From positions 24,728,468-24,792,467 of the forward strand of contig CM072511.1 in the NCBI GenBank assembly GCA_036898135.1: 64,000 bases of DNA, in the 5' to 3' direction. The position numbers were made by a program, and so were the translations under genes. Source of the DNA: Oncomelania hupensis. Lineage: Eukaryota; Mollusca; Gastropoda; Littorinimorpha; Pomatiopsidae. Below the pieces are notes generated by a model that was not told where the DNA came from, did no database searches, and saw only the letters and a list, made by a program, of their open reading frames with translations. Numbering within the stretch: the first letter of the stretch is position 1; each line of letters begins with the position of its first letter. Shown here piece after piece: positions 36,010 to 48,595 of this stretch.

Positions 36010-37837
36010 ACTCCCCAATGTTAAATTTTCAAATTTTGCAGTTTTTATTAATTAATTCACAAATGAATGGTATAGTCTTTGATATTAATGATTGCCTAAA
36101 GTTACACACAAAATGATCAAATCACATATTTATATATTAAATAATGAGATATAATGTTAGGAAAGCCATCTGTCCTAATGGTCATACAAGTTTTACCTAT
36201 TTATAAAATACCAAATTATGCTTTTAAGATTTCTATTCTAAAATGAAATGCTTACATAAAAAAGATACTAAACAGAAACATTAACTTTATCATTAAATGA
36301 ACGGACAATAATATTGAATAATATCTGATTTTGAGGAAGCACCTTTTTCAATATTTTATCTCCTCCGTCCAATTTGAATTAAATCGAAATTGACAATTTT
36401 ACATTTTCTTTCAATTCAAAGTTTACTTTCAATGCAAGTAAAAATTTAAATTTTCTTTCAATTCATAACTCTCCAAGTACCATTACGAACAGCAACGTGA
36501 GGTAGTCTACAATAACAAGAGAAAAACATTACAAACTTCTACCCGATGCAAATATAGCTACTCTAAATGCAATTAATACATGAATCCAAACTTCTGCTAC
36601 ACATTTCATAAAAACGTAATTACTATTACAGTGGGGAAAGCTTGCATCTTAAGATCCTACAATGGAAAAAATAAACCCACAATCCAACTACCTAAATTTC
36701 TAGAATTTGAATTATTTACAATATAAATTTAGTATAAAACAAGTGTAATAAATTGTACCCTTTGTTTTATAGTCACAGACACATCTTTGCATTACATTTA
36801 TATACATATATAATATATACAAGCATGCAGAGTATTTAAACAGACATAATATTAAATTTATAAAAACAAACAATTCAACATTATAATTTACAGCATAATC
36901 ATAATGATAAATTCATTGGACATAATGTTTTTTGATAATTATGTAACATTGATCCAAATCAATTTCTATTGTCACACTTTTTCATTAGAATTTGGGGGGT
37001 TGTTATAAATTGGAATGTAAACATGTACAAATTCATTGGATATGATACTCTTGAGTCTTTCATATGTAACGTAACAGTGATACAGGAAGAATTTATTAGT
37101 ATACTGTTTTCATTGGAAGTGACCGAGTTGGTCACTAATACATTTATACAAAGATCATACAACGCCTGGAATTTCAAATATGTTTGAAAAATGTATAAAA
37201 TATTGCAGAAATAAATGGCTGCAGACAGTTTCAAAAGGATTTGTTAATATTGTTATCATATTAAAGTAATAATATCACTGCACAATTAACATACATATGC
37301 TTGGCAAATCTGGTACTATCTTAATTATATGTCATTATGAAAATATTACAATCATAATGTATTAATTAAATATTAATGTTATTGAACATCGTTCAAGCAA
37401 AATATATAATATATAACAGTGTAAAAGATATGTTTAGTTTGAAAAATGCCATTGTGAGCTGGAAGATAAGTTTCCTCTCTAGACCTTGTAGTTTTTGTTT
37501 TAATACACTAGACCCCTCCAAAAAACACACAAGAACACAAAGCATATCAGTATGTGTGCAGAAGTATGCACAGATAAACAGATATAGACTATAGACATAC
37601 GCAGACATAAATCTAGACACAACCATATGCACACAACACTTATTTATCAACTGCTGCCCATATGTATAATATTAATACCATCATATAGTTGATTATAAAT
37701 GTTAGTTTTGAATTTTGTAAGACACATTTTTAACTTCCATTAATCACCAACATAAATTAATCTTCCGTTACAGACAAATGTCAACTAGAAAGTACAATTA
37801 AGTAAATTCAAATTAAAACAAAATATTCAAAAGATTA
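36010..37837. other. AT-rich intergenic DNA
   Basis: No exon or repeat boundary is clear. Part of it could be distal 3' UTR of the minus-strand gene ending at 39781, but I see no evidence that decides it. Confidence 0.35.
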
Positions 37838-37843
37838 AAGAAT

Positions 37844-38273
37844 CAGAGGTGCCAACCACCTAATCTTCTTGTCAGTATTTCCGGACCCGTTTGTCAGTGT
37901 TTTTTAACACTTGTCAGTATTTTTTTTCTCGCAAAACCCAGCCTGCCCTATGGCACTATAAAGTAACGACAGGCTTCCCTCTGAAACAGCAGGCTATTTT
38001 CAGTCAGGACTCTAAAATCACGATGAAAATCAGCTTGTTGAACACCACACTTGTTTTACTCTAAAATCACCATGAAAATCAGCTTGTTGAACACAGCGAC
38101 GTTCAGTGAGTGCAGGAGTACTATTATGAAACCAGAAACAGGTACAAAAGGACCGCTGGCAAAGATAAACGATCGGCAACTCCTCCGTATTTTGATAAAA
38201 GCTACCGTATTTCCGTATTTAATTCACTTCGCCGGAATTAAATACGGTCAATCCGTACTGGTTGGCACCTCTG
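37844..38273. mobile_element. 430-bp TIR element (MITE) with 6-bp target duplication
   Basis: Ends CAGAGGTGCCAACCA and TGGTTGGCACCTCTG are perfect inverted repeats of 15 bp, flanked by AAGAAT at 37838-37843 and 38274-38279. Inside, a unit around CTCTAAAATCACGATGAAAA is tandemly duplicated (about 38010 and 38060). No transposase frame. Confidence 0.9.
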
Positions 38274-38279
38274 AAGAAT

Positions 38280-39780
38280 CTTAACTAAAAGATCAGATCC
38301 TTTAATTCCATAAAATAATTGGAAGAAATTGTATCCAAAATTCAATAGATGCGCAATAATCATCTCTTCCTTTTCAAGTTTCCTTTAGTATTTATATAAA
38401 TATGTTATTATTAACTGGTCCAACAATAATCAATTTACCAAAGAATTCTTCCTTCTGAATTAACCACTTTTTTTTCCCTACACGCTTTCACCATAATACA
38501 AGGTGCCAAAACATTGTTGCCATCTACTGTAATCCACCAAATAATGATTAAATATATGGAATTACATGATCATTTCTTCCTCCACCTCAGTTCTTAGTAC
38601 AACTCTTCTTTACAACCCTTGTCTACAACTCAAAGAAAAGGAATTCCAAGATCAGAACATTACACAGAACACAATAGGACACAAAAGCTGTGTTTTTAAA
38701 AGAATTAAATTGTAAAGGTCTCCCTGCGTCATTCATGCAAGCTTCATAATATCAAAAATGCACACAACGAGCACATCTTATCCAATGCAGACACATGCAA
38801 GTCATAATATCAAAAATACACACAGGCACAATCCACTTATCAGCATACAATCAGATCACCCTGACATGAAATAATGTACCAAAAAAAGTATAATAGAATG
38901 TACCAATGAAAAAAAAAAGTAAATAAAATCATAAAATGTTGCAACCATTTCACTTTGCAAAATATTTTGCATGGAATTATTTTCTTCCCTGAAGCAGTCT
39001 CTGGAACAGTATTCGGAACAGTTTTGAGATTTTTAATCATGAGGGTGGGAGATTGAGGTCATGAATTTAAGAAGCTAGAGGAATTGAAATACAAGGCATA
39101 AAAAATATTGATCTGACAATAACATACTCTGTTGCCACTGCATAAGTTTTATCAGGAGTTTCAGCACTTAGCAACTGAAACTTGCCCAACAATACTTGCT
39201 CAGAGAACTTTAGCAAAGTACACCACACCAGATCTTTTACTCAATGCTCTGCCACCAGTAAGAATCACACAACTGCTGCCCCATGTTGACACATTTTGCA
39301 CAGCTGTTGCATCAGTGAAATGTTCTTCACTCTTGGAAATGTTTTCACAAAATCAGGATTCACAAAGAAAAAGTTCAGGTTGCATTTTGTTCAAATATAT
39401 ATATATAAGACAACGATTCATTCAAAATAAAGAATGCAGCACATGTTTTGTACTTTTACCTCGTTTATATAGTTCATAAGCTCCTGAGTACCTGTGCAGT
39501 GTTATACTATGATATAAAATTCTAAGTTGTATAATATACTGTGTGTTGATGGAAATCAGCAGTATATCAACACAAATTTGCATTTGTGGAAACGAGTACA
39601 ATCGCCAATAACTCTTGAGTAGCTTTCACTCCTCGTCTTTGCTGTAGTAACCATTTCCACCTGTGCACCTACAGTAGCTCAGTCATGTCAGGGACACCAA
39701 AGCACACTTTTTCACTAATTTTAGTGTACATCACAATTCGTCCGAGTTCGAAATCTGTCCACAGAAACAACAGTTGTTCA
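38280..39780. other. Probable 3' UTR and flank of gene A
   Basis: It lies directly downstream of the stop codon on the minus strand and is AT-rich without coding signal. A 115-codon plus-strand frame at 39132-39479 is not supported by any motif. I cannot pick a poly-A site with confidence. Confidence 0.4.
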
Positions 39781-41240
39781 TTAGATAAAGCTTTCATCTA
39801 CCTTCTGCTGACTTGTGCTGGCATTTCGACCATAGCCCTTTCCTTGCCTGACGTACGTATTGCCACCTTGCACATGATTGTGATCAAAATGTTGGGTGTT
39901 GGGAGACTTGGGAGAAGGTCCGCCACTCTTGCTGTAGGGGGAAGGGAGAGCACCATTAGAATTATGTGAAGCGTGTAGGGGTGGCCGACTGTCATTGTAA
40001 CTGGAGGGTGGGTAGTCATCAGGCTGCTGCATTCCACCCATCATCTTTGCCACAAGTTCCTTATGCTTGCGCATAGCATCACCAACATCCTCGTCTCCAT
40101 GCTCATCGTGATGGAAAGCATGATTGTCCATAGCATATGGATGTTTGGGGCTATGCTGCTTTTGGGTATTTGCATACCCAGGTCCAGACTCACGCTGTTG
40201 CCGAGACTGGGAATATTTATAGCCTTGCTGTAGTTGGGTGTTAGCGTACCCATACTGAGTTTTATCATCACTGTTTTCTCGCATGTGGTCGCTGTCCGAT
40301 GCAATGCCACTGTCCACAGCCTCAGAGTGCGATGATCTATCGCTGCCCTGCATTCGCATGAACAAATCTCTGGTACCTGGAGCTGCAGAATACGGGTCAT
40401 TGGTCTGACCTTTACCCACAGGTAGATTTGCATATGCATGTGGCTGCTGTGGAGGGTGAGATGTATGCGGAGAGCGTCCATCTGTATTGGAATAAGGGTT
40501 AGGACTGCGAGGAGCAGGACCCTTGCTGTAGGTATTGCTGGATGATGGACCACTGCCATACCTCCCATCTGGAGAGCGTCCATCTGGTTTGGGGTACGCA
40601 TTTGGACTGTAAGGATGAACATTGCTGTAGGTATTGTTGGGAGATAGACCACCCTTATACCTCCCATCTGCTGCAGGACTCTTAACTGATCCCATGACCT
40701 GAACCTCAGGGTACATGTGACCATGGGTGTCATACTGAGGCCGGCGTTTGGGTTTAGCCCCATGCGCCTCATAGTAAGCATTGTTTTGTTGTTCTGCTGT
40801 AGCACTGTGGGGATACTGGTTAGTAGGATCATCACCCCTACTAAACCCTCCGTTGTGCTCATATCCACCTGCTGCTTCATCACCACTGCCATAGTCGCGC
40901 CGGGTATCAAAACCTCGCTCGTAATCATCACGACGCGTGAACCTGCCATCATCATCGTCACTCTCGTAATCTCTGATTGGTCGGAATCGCCTCTCATCTT
41001 CATCACCTGCGACGCGTAGCTCAATGCCATCGCTGATGGTGCGTGGTCGTGCCGGTGCACCTCCTGCTGCTTGGTCGCCGATGTCAGATCGGGCGTGCTG
41101 CTTTTTCTTTTTGCGAAAGCTCTCATAGAGTCTGCCAGCCTGGGCATAGGAATAGCTTGCAGTGGGCACATGATCACCGATGTCTTCCAACGGGGAGATG
41201 GTGTTGATTGTCCAATCCGGCAACACTTCTCGAACCTCCC
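39781..41240 (-). CDS. Gene A, exon 6 (last): disordered Pro/Ser/Tyr/Asn-rich tail
   Basis: The acceptor TTTGCAG ends at 41241 and the stop is at 39783-39781. This exon encodes about 486 of the roughly 734 residues. It begins EVREVLPDWTINTISPLEDI and then a basic RLYESFRKKKKQHARSD. The rest is low-complexity: acid and Arg/Asp-rich at first, then repeats built from NTYS, SPNPYS, DGRSP, YANTQ and GGPSPKSP. Such composition means a disordered tail, probably a docking or phosphorylation platform. Three YAN words could serve as SH2 targets (inference). The C-terminus ESFI fits a class I PDZ ligand. I do not recognise the protein. The single long last exon after five short ones is a common animal arrangement. 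Confidence 0.85.
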
Positions 41241-41642
41241 CTGCAAAACACAACATTTAATTTTCATCATCAGAATGCTGCTCGCTGTTAACTAACTAGC
41301 TAAATTAATATTCTATTCTCCCTGTTATCTTCTCAATTAGCAAAGTTTGGTCAATCATTCCAAGTGAGCTACAGGAAAAACATGAGCACTTTCAGTTTTG
41401 AATCACTGAATGGGAAAAAAAATGCATCCATTGTCACAAAATTTGGGTCCACCCCAAAAAAAAACAAAAAAAAAACACGGCAATAACTGAAAATTCCTGA
41501 AGTAAGTAAAGCCATGCCAAACCAAACCACACCAAGTCAAGATTACAGAGCAAAATGCTTATTATCTGGACTATATAATAAGCCTCACAAACCGATTTCC
41601 TTCAATTCACCTTCTCTTCTATCTTTAGAACATTATATTTAC

Positions 41643-41751
41643 CTTCAGTCAGTGGAGAGAGGTGTGGCATCGGGAATGCTTCCGCACCAAGCGTTTTCCA
41701 CTTGACTTCTTGGGTGTCCAGGTCCTCAAATGTAAATTTTAGTTTTAATGT
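41643..41751 (-). CDS. Gene A, exon 5
   Basis: 109 nt between acceptor TTTGTAG and donor GAAG|GTAAAT. It encodes TLKLKFTFEDLDTQEVKWK and ends PHLSPLTE plus one base, which joins exon 6 as Gly. Phase in 0, out 1. Confidence 0.85.
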
Positions 41752-42112
41752 CTACAAACAAAAAATGACATCGATCTTAGAAACTCACGCATGCATTGTT
41801 GAATCGCTAGTCGAAGGAAAACGACAATCTATAACATCAAATGAAACAATGAAATGATTGTGGCCGCTCAACACAAGAACAGTACTACAGTTTCTGCTAG
41901 TCATGCATACAGGCAACAGGGAGGAACGATACAAACATAGGAAAACAATGACGTAACTATACATAACATTCCAACATGTTAAAAAGTCTGATAAAGAACA
42001 TAAAAAAACAGGCTCTCATGGAAAGTGTCACAGAACGTGACAAACTTAACTCTAGAAATTAATAAAAACTATTCAAACAAATGTTCGAAGTTTTATACGC
42101 ATTGCAACTCAC

Positions 42113-42307
42113 ATTTAATTCTCTAAGTCCGCCTCCTCTGCCCATCAGGCCAGCATAACCATAGTAGCGGATGATGAGGTCGCCATGTTCCCACTCTGAG
42201 TAGCGGAAATAAGACTTGACCAAGTCCAAAGTGCGAAACATACCCTCCTGTTCCGATTTGGTCAGCTTCTCTCTGTATATTTTCTGCACTATTTTGCTGA
42301 AGGCAAA
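42113..42307 (-). CDS. Gene A, exon 4
   Basis: 195 nt, 65 codons, phase 0 at both ends, between TTTTCAG and AAT|GTGAGT. It encodes FAFSKIVQKIYREKLTKSEQ, then RYSEWEHGDLIIRYYGYAGL and GRGGGLRELN. The alternating basic and aromatic pattern suggests folded alpha/beta structure. It could be skipped without a frameshift. Confidence 0.88.
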
Positions 42308-42659
42308 CTGAAAACAAATAAATAAAATTAATTCATTCAATCATGAATACACATCCATTCAATCTATCAAAAGGCACAAACAAAGTATTCATCATTATTC
42401 AAAAAAATTAAAAACTTTTTTTTTAATTGCTTTAAATCGGAAAGTACTGCAATTTTGTTCACAAGTACAAGATTTCCTTAAAAGTCAGTCTCTGTATGTA
42501 TATAAATACTGTATTTACCCCTTAACCTGTTTTGTTGATAACTTACCACCTAACTCATCATTGTAACATGCCATCCTCCACCCTTCTCATCACAAACCCA
42601 GGCATGCCCACGAAGCTGATCTATTAACCAAAGAGGATCACAGACAGAAAGGATGCAAC

Positions 42660-43660
42660 CACACTCACACATACATAAAAACTAGAAGGAATGGAAGTTG
42701 CAATATTTAACATGAAAATGAGTGCCTACCCCTCCCCCCTCATTATCCCCCCAACCCCCCCCCCCCCCAAAAAAAAAAAAAAAGAAAAAAAAAGAAAAGA
42801 AATGGTGGCATTAAAATGCAAAGTAATACCGACTTAGAACTTTCTATGCTCTTGACCTCCTGCTCCAAATACACTAATGTAAGATCAAATAAACTACAAC
42901 AAAGGTTTAATTATGCCAAAAAACTGATCTTTGGATGACCTGGACCGTCAGTGGCCTTGACCTTCACATGATCTCTAAGTCATGTTCATGTATGATCAAA
43001 AAATCCAATGTTGTTGCATACAATATGGGTTAAATAGAGCCATTCTACTATACCATGACCTATTTTTGTATGTTTTTGCAAGGTCTAAAATGACCTTGAC
43101 CTTCAAGATCAACGAAAAAACAGAACATATATATGAGAGATCAATCTATCATCTCTAAATACAACAAGTTTGGATTTATATCTCTCATAGTTTATGGTCA
43201 AGGTCACTTCAAAGTACCCTGCTTAACGACTTTGGACAGCTCCAGTGACCTTGGAATAAAGTTGACCAAATTTGAAAAGTATGTGTGTCTCATTAAAATC
43301 TATCATGCATAAAAGAATCGCAAATTCAATATTAATTTTTAAAAAGTAAAATTTTATGAAAAATTGTCATTTTTTGACTAACATTTGTTGACCCTGCGAC
43401 CTTGGAATTGAAATGAAGTCATCATTTCACTGATCATTTATAAGGCTTCGTGAATATACACCATCTTATCAAATTTGGTTGCGATAGTTGAAATAGGTTC
43501 TGAGATATTAATCCATGTGGAAATTTTGCACAGGCGGCGGACAGACAAAATTTAAAAAATTTTAAATGTCTTTTTTTGTTGGGACTATTTAGGACTCATC
43601 TCTCTCAGATTTGCAAATATCTGGATTTTTTTGGGGGGTGGGGAGGGGTGAGTGTGGAGG
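42660..43660 (+). repeat. Dispersed repeat T, copy 2, in intron 3 of gene A
   Basis: Same order of words as copy 1: CTTGACCTCCTGCTCCAAAT, TGACCTTGA at 43091, GACAGCTCCAGTGACCTTGG, and a TTGCACAGGCGGCGGACAGA end. A poly-C/poly-A stretch lies at about 42755-42800. Confidence 0.8.
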
Positions 43661-44056
43661 GGGTAGGGTGGGGTGGGTCGTGAATACTTAGACTCGCAGC
43701 AAAGGGGATGATGTGATTGCCTCCTAGTCCTACTCTTATTTCTCACCATCTGGTATCTCTCTTCTGGACTCGAATAAATAAAGACAGAAATTTAAAAAAA
43801 ATTGGTAAAGTTTTCTCCTCTAAATTAGCACAATCATTTTAAAAAAATAAATACTGTATAAGTTTTACCCAGTCCTTTTCTAATACTTTTTCAAACTAGA
43901 AATAAAATGCTTGGTAAATTTAGTAAATTTGTATAAATTAATAATATAACTGAGAATTGGATTTGCTAGACAAATGGTTGTAACTCAGTAGAAAGCCAAT
44001 ACATTTTGCAGTGAAAGGGTTACCTATTATTTTTCTTTGCTGTTTATCAAACATAC

Positions 44057-44169
44057 CTTGATTTCAAATGACTGCCCTCTCTCAATAGCACTTTTGGCAG
44101 CATCTAAACCAATCTGAAGCCGACTGAGAATTTTGGGGTGAGTCTGGTTGATCAGTAACACCCACTTGT
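44057..44169 (-). CDS. Gene A, exon 3
   Basis: 113 nt between TTCTTCAG and AAG|GTATGT, phase 1 in, 0 out. It encodes KWVLLINQTHPKILSRLQIG then LDAAKSAIERGQSFEIK, likely a strand followed by a helix. Confidence 0.88.
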
Positions 44170-44639
44170 CTGAAGAAAAAAAAAAGAAGAGAAAAATGCA
44201 GTAATAGTTACACACAGCACTTACACACAAACAGCTCAAAGATTCTTTCAACCACTCCATTCAATTCAAAGCTTGCAATACATTCCCTAGTTTCACTGTA
44301 AAGCAGCTTATAATTCGAAGACTGATATCTAGTTTCATTTTATTTAAAAAAATCATAACCCTTTGAGAGCTTATGATGACTTATCTTGTCGTGGTGTGAT
44401 GAAATATGCCAATTACCTGATATAGCGTCCTCATCATTATGACGTTTTTTTTCCTCTGTATAGTTGAACAATCAGTAACTCAAATACACACTGATGAGAA
44501 AGCTCAATCAATTATAGCTTTTAGCATTCGTAAATTAGGTTTGACCACCCTTTTCATTGATTTTGGATTTAGTTTACTTTTAGCATCCACTCTATAAATA
44601 CTTGTAATTTGTTCACAAACATTTGCACACAAACTTGCA

Positions 44640-44690
44640 AAGACACTAATTATTATTATTATTATTATTAATATTATTATTATTATTATT
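44640..44690. repeat. (ATT)n microsatellite
   Basis: About 14 units with one ATA interruption, in intron 2 of gene A. Confidence 0.92.
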
Positions 44691-44786
44691 ACTTTTTTTG
44701 TTTGGCATGGCTAAAAATAACTTTATTAATGATTTTTGATGAATACATTTCGTTTGTCTTATGTGTTAAAATACATAAAGCTTTAC

Positions 44787-44932
44787 CATCCTTGTAGCAC
44801 ATTCCACAGGTAAACTTGCTGCCGCCACCCATTCCTCGCCCGTAATGGACTACGGGTTGAATGACCAGCGGCCGATGTAGCAACTCGTTACAAAAATCCA
44901 CCAACTCATCCTTTCGGTCGAATCGATATATT
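44787..44932 (-). CDS. Gene A, exon 2
   Basis: 146 nt between TCCTCTAG and GATG|GTAAAG, phase 2 in, 1 out. It encodes IYRFDRKDELVDFCNELLHR and YGRGMGGGSKFTCGMCYKD. The Gly-rich turn with a CGMC pair (residues about 91-106) is the most distinctive motif of the protein. I know no family that it defines. Confidence 0.88.
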
Positions 44933-45003
44933 CTAGAGGAAGAAGCATAACAAGTTTTTATGAAAAATGTGCTCCCTCCATGGTCTTGTGTAATAAAGAG
45001 TAA

Positions 45004-45197
45004 AAAGAAAGAAAGAAAGAGATTTCTCTCATATAGCGCACTTACAAGCTCAGAGAGCTTCTCAAGGCGCTGGCCCGTAATATCCAGCAATCACACAATA
45101 GTTTTCTGAAGTTAGGATTCGAACCCACGTCGCCCAAGACGCACTCACACAAGTCGTGCGCTCTGACCACTAATCTATCCCTGCCGCCAAGAGGGAT
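45004..45197 (-). mobile_element. tRNA-derived SINE with LINE-like 3' end
   Basis: On the minus strand: box A TAGATTAGTGGTCAGAGCG, box B GGGTTCGAATCC, then a body ending GTAAGTGCGCTATATGAGAG and a (TTTC)n tail. Flanked by AGAGTAA (44997-45003 and 45198-45204). It lies in intron 1 of gene A. The GCGCTATAT ending resembles CR1/L2 LINE tails such as the one at about 62195. Confidence 0.85.
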
Positions 45198-45605
45198 AGA
45201 GTAACCATTGATCCTCATTCTAAAGGATAAAAAAGGCTTGCAGCCTGCTATGCAATGTCAAGAATGCAAGTATGAAGTAATCACATTATGATTAATATCA
45301 TTACACATTTAGAATAATTATATGTTTATATTTACTGTCTTACAGTTTACACTTTCACAATACACCTCTCTCTCTGCTTCTCTTATCTCTACTTGGAAAA
45401 ATAAAGGCACACATATTTAATTATAAATGGTTTCATCAACATAAACAAATTATGTGGAGCTCTCCATATTATAACCATCATTCATATGTTTATGAAACAA
45501 ATATTTTCATTTACATGGAAATGACTGTATCACATTTTACCTTTTTATTTAAATTAATTTACTTATACAAATGTTCGTGTATGCATAAATTTATTACTTA
45601 GTAGT

Positions 45606-45945
45606 ACACCGAGTGTTGTGGCCGAGGGGTCTAAGGCGGTATACTAAATTGCCTTGTATACAGGCTAGAAACCAATGGTACCTGACATGTGTGGGATTGA
45701 TCCAGCATCTGGGTTTTATGTTTCTCAGAATATTATTTACTTTCGCCTTTAGCAACATCTCTGGGGTTTTCTCTGGTTTGTTCCCCCAGCAAAATTTCAA
45801 AAACACAACTAATATTATAGGAAGTTGGGTTTGGGTGAGCCACAGGCTGCGACTACTCAATCCCCAGGGGAGGCAGCCAGTAATTTCCTGACAAAAAGGG
45901 ACAATAAGGTGTCAATAATTGAATAAAAATATTGAGAAAAAGAAA
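45606..45945 (+). mobile_element. tRNA-Leu-like SINE
   Basis: The head reads GTTGTGGCCGAGGGGTCTAA GGCGG, a tRNA-Leu-type box A, and a decayed box B GGGATTGATCC about 85 bp on. The body has CTGGGGTTTTCTCTGGTTTG and CCCCAGGGGAGGCAG. I found no clear target duplication, so the 3' limit is approximate. It is in intron 1 of gene A, on the opposite strand. Confidence 0.72.
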
Positions 45946-46046
45946 GTATTACAAACATTTTTAAATGAAGCAAAAAGAAGCACAGACGAGCCAAGGAAAT
46001 AAATTATCAAATTATATAAAATATACATGTATAAGTGTTCATGCAC

Positions 46047-46240
46047 CTTCTGTGTGGCACAACATTAGACATGCGATTGACCGACACAACCTCAGTCCCA
46101 GTCTCTGTGGGTTTGACAAGGCGATACAAGACATTGTTGTTCATCAGCACATCCTTCAGGCGTGCCAAAACAATTGCAGATGGAAAGTCATCCGAGGAAG
46201 ATGTGAAAAGCTCTGCAGGGTGCATCATGATGATGGTTGA
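46047..46240 (-). CDS. Gene A, exon 1 (first coding exon seen)
   Basis: The acceptor TGAGTTGCAG ends at 46241 and the donor is AGAAG|GTGCAT, phase 2 out. The exon is open throughout; the first ATGs are at 46228 and 46225, with A at -3, and I take 46228 as the likely start, though an upstream coding exon cannot be ruled out because the exon has an acceptor. It encodes HPAELFTSSSDDFPSAIVLA, then LKDVLMNNNVLYRLVKPTE and VVSVNRMSNVVPHR. Splicing to exon 2 gives PHRRIYRFDRKDE in frame. Total protein about 734 residues. Codon choice and unbroken phases across five junctions make this a real gene, function unknown. Confidence 0.82.
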
Positions 46241-48585
46241 CTGCAACTCAACACAATTTATGTAAAATTTAAAAATAATTGTAATAACCATGATGACATT
46301 AAGTATTAATAATATTTTTTAATATATTTTAAACAGAAACAAAAGACTAACAAGTTATTACAATTTACAACCCTGCTAGTGCTACTAGTACTACTATATT
46401 ATGATGACTGGGGAATGAGATTAAAGTATGGAGACAGGCAGTGTGTGTAAAACACAAGTGATAAAGGTGCCATGGCCTAAACTAAAGAGATAGGAGTGAA
46501 GTTTACTGATAGCATCTTGGATAAAATCATTATTAAGACAGACATTTTATTTCGCTTCAACTTTTACATTATAAGTATAGAACTAACATTAGAAGAAATC
46601 TTGGTGCGCATGGGATACTCAGTTGTGTAGGCATATATGTAATTCGCTTAAGAAAAAGCACACAATAAAAGCAAGAAATCTTGCATGACAAACACAATCA
46701 TACATACACACATATATACCTGCATCAACAACCTTCCGACACTAGGGTGGTTAAATTAATTATAGATTAACACAATGTGAATGTCTCATCACGGAATGAC
46801 TAGAATTGACAAATTTGTATGTAGTAAAATAGTAGGCCTATGTTGCTCGTGTTTGCACACTTTATAGCGCGCGCACACGCTTACACTGACATTACAGCAT
46901 AATATATAACGTCGTAAATCATGGTATGCATTAGTTGTCACTAGACCGACTCTCTCTCTTTCTCTCTATCACACACACACCCACATGACATATATTACGC
47001 ATCAGTATCCGACTCAGAGAGCGGTACCTTGCTAACACTGCTACCAATAATTAGTGGGAGACCGAATTACTTTGAGGCTGCTAAGTCAACAGTAAAGGGG
47101 GGAGGGGGGCGATAAAGCGTAGCTGGCCTGGGGTGATTACACAAGGCTTTGTTACGATACAGGGGAGAGGGTTGGGAGGGCATGGCAAGCAAAGAAAGGT
47201 AGGAGAGGGTGGTAACGTAGTAGTGAAGGGCTGAAAGCGAGAGGGAGAATTAGGTGGTGGTGAGGGGTATAGGTGTATAAAGTGCTTGGAATGAGGAATT
47301 GATAGGAAAGATAGATCTATCTCCCAGGCTCCTCTGCAGCCAATGGTTTCCAGTATGGGTTTATGCCACAGATCATACAGATGGCCATTTCGCTGTGTTC
47401 TCAGCTCGTCAGTGTAATGGCTGGGCTTTGTGAAAATCAAGGGACTGATTTTTTTAAGCATTAGATTAGAAGACATCTGAATGAGGTACTAGGAAAAACA
47501 TCTTCATGCGAAAAAAGTATCCACAATTTGGCCGGTTAGCAACAGAAATGGGAAGGAGCCTAATCTTTTGAAAGAGAATTCATTGCCCAAAAATCGCTAT
47601 AAAATTAAAGTGGGTAGAGTGATAGTGATGGTAACAGTAGTGAGTAAGTGTTTCTGCACTGACCACTGAAAAATACTATAAAAAGTACCTCATTGCCATT
47701 ATCGTATAAGCCAAATAACTCTTGAACAAACGTACATATATATCTAGCAACGAAGACTCTTGGCCCACATCTCGAGAGCCTCTTCAGGCTCTTGAACTGA
47801 TAAACTCAATCTCTGTTGACACTAAATATTCCTACTCCTGTGAGTGGACTTGTTATGGTAGCCACATTTCAGAGTCAGACTCGTTACATCCAGAATAGTA
47901 CTAACGTAACACTGGCCCTCTGACTATACTAAGTCTAGGGCTAACCATATTTTTGTCCCCTATACGCACTGTGTCCGGGGACGTAAATCTATCCGCTGAA
48001 CTGATACTCCATAGACAAGCAATGGCATAACACACTTAGAGTTAGACTTACACAGTAGGTGTGTTCAATTCACAATTGTAATGATTTCTGTGTGTGTGTG
48101 TGTGTCTCATGACATCGATCTCATCTCTAATTGTGATCACTGATAAAAACAATCATGAAAAGCCATTCTTTGGATCACCACATTAGTATAAATTCGTTTA
48201 AAAGCAAAGTAGAGGTCCACCGAACTAGATCGAACTTGTGTCGTTAGTTTCTTCTGACCCCATTTCAAATTGTCAACGAAGTTCATACTGTCTGTATTTG
48301 TGTCACCTGGTGACTCTATAAAACTTACCTGCGTTGATCAAACTCAATCCCCGAAAATACTCCTCATGATTGCTCTTTCAAACACATCACTGAGTTTGCA
48401 AGAATGGAAAGTATCGGACACGCAAAATTCAAACTCACTTCCGCAAATTCTAAATCGCCATTACTGCAACTAAATTTAGCTTCGGAACGATCGAGAGAGT
48501 CACAGGTAGGCGACGGAAACATCCGACGACACATACCTGCCGAATTAATCACGCCGGTGTTCTTACAAATTAGAGCCTGCCTTTA
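46241..48585. other. Upstream of gene A: non-coding
   Basis: Likely intron and 5' UTR or promoter of gene A. A 131-codon minus-strand frame at 47476-47081 is Pro/Ser-rich at its end and has no domain. No promoter motif stands out. Confidence 0.4.
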
Positions 48586-48595
48586 TTTGCTCCAT

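Noticed and set aside
40041..41270. 409-codon minus-strand frame overlapping the last exon of gene A
   Set aside because: It is a different reading frame of the same exon. The other frame joins exon 5 in phase and has the biased repeat composition of a real tail.
47081..47476. 131-codon minus-strand frame upstream of gene A
   Set aside because: Low-complexity Pro/Ser end, no domain, and no phase-compatible link to exon 1 that I can show.
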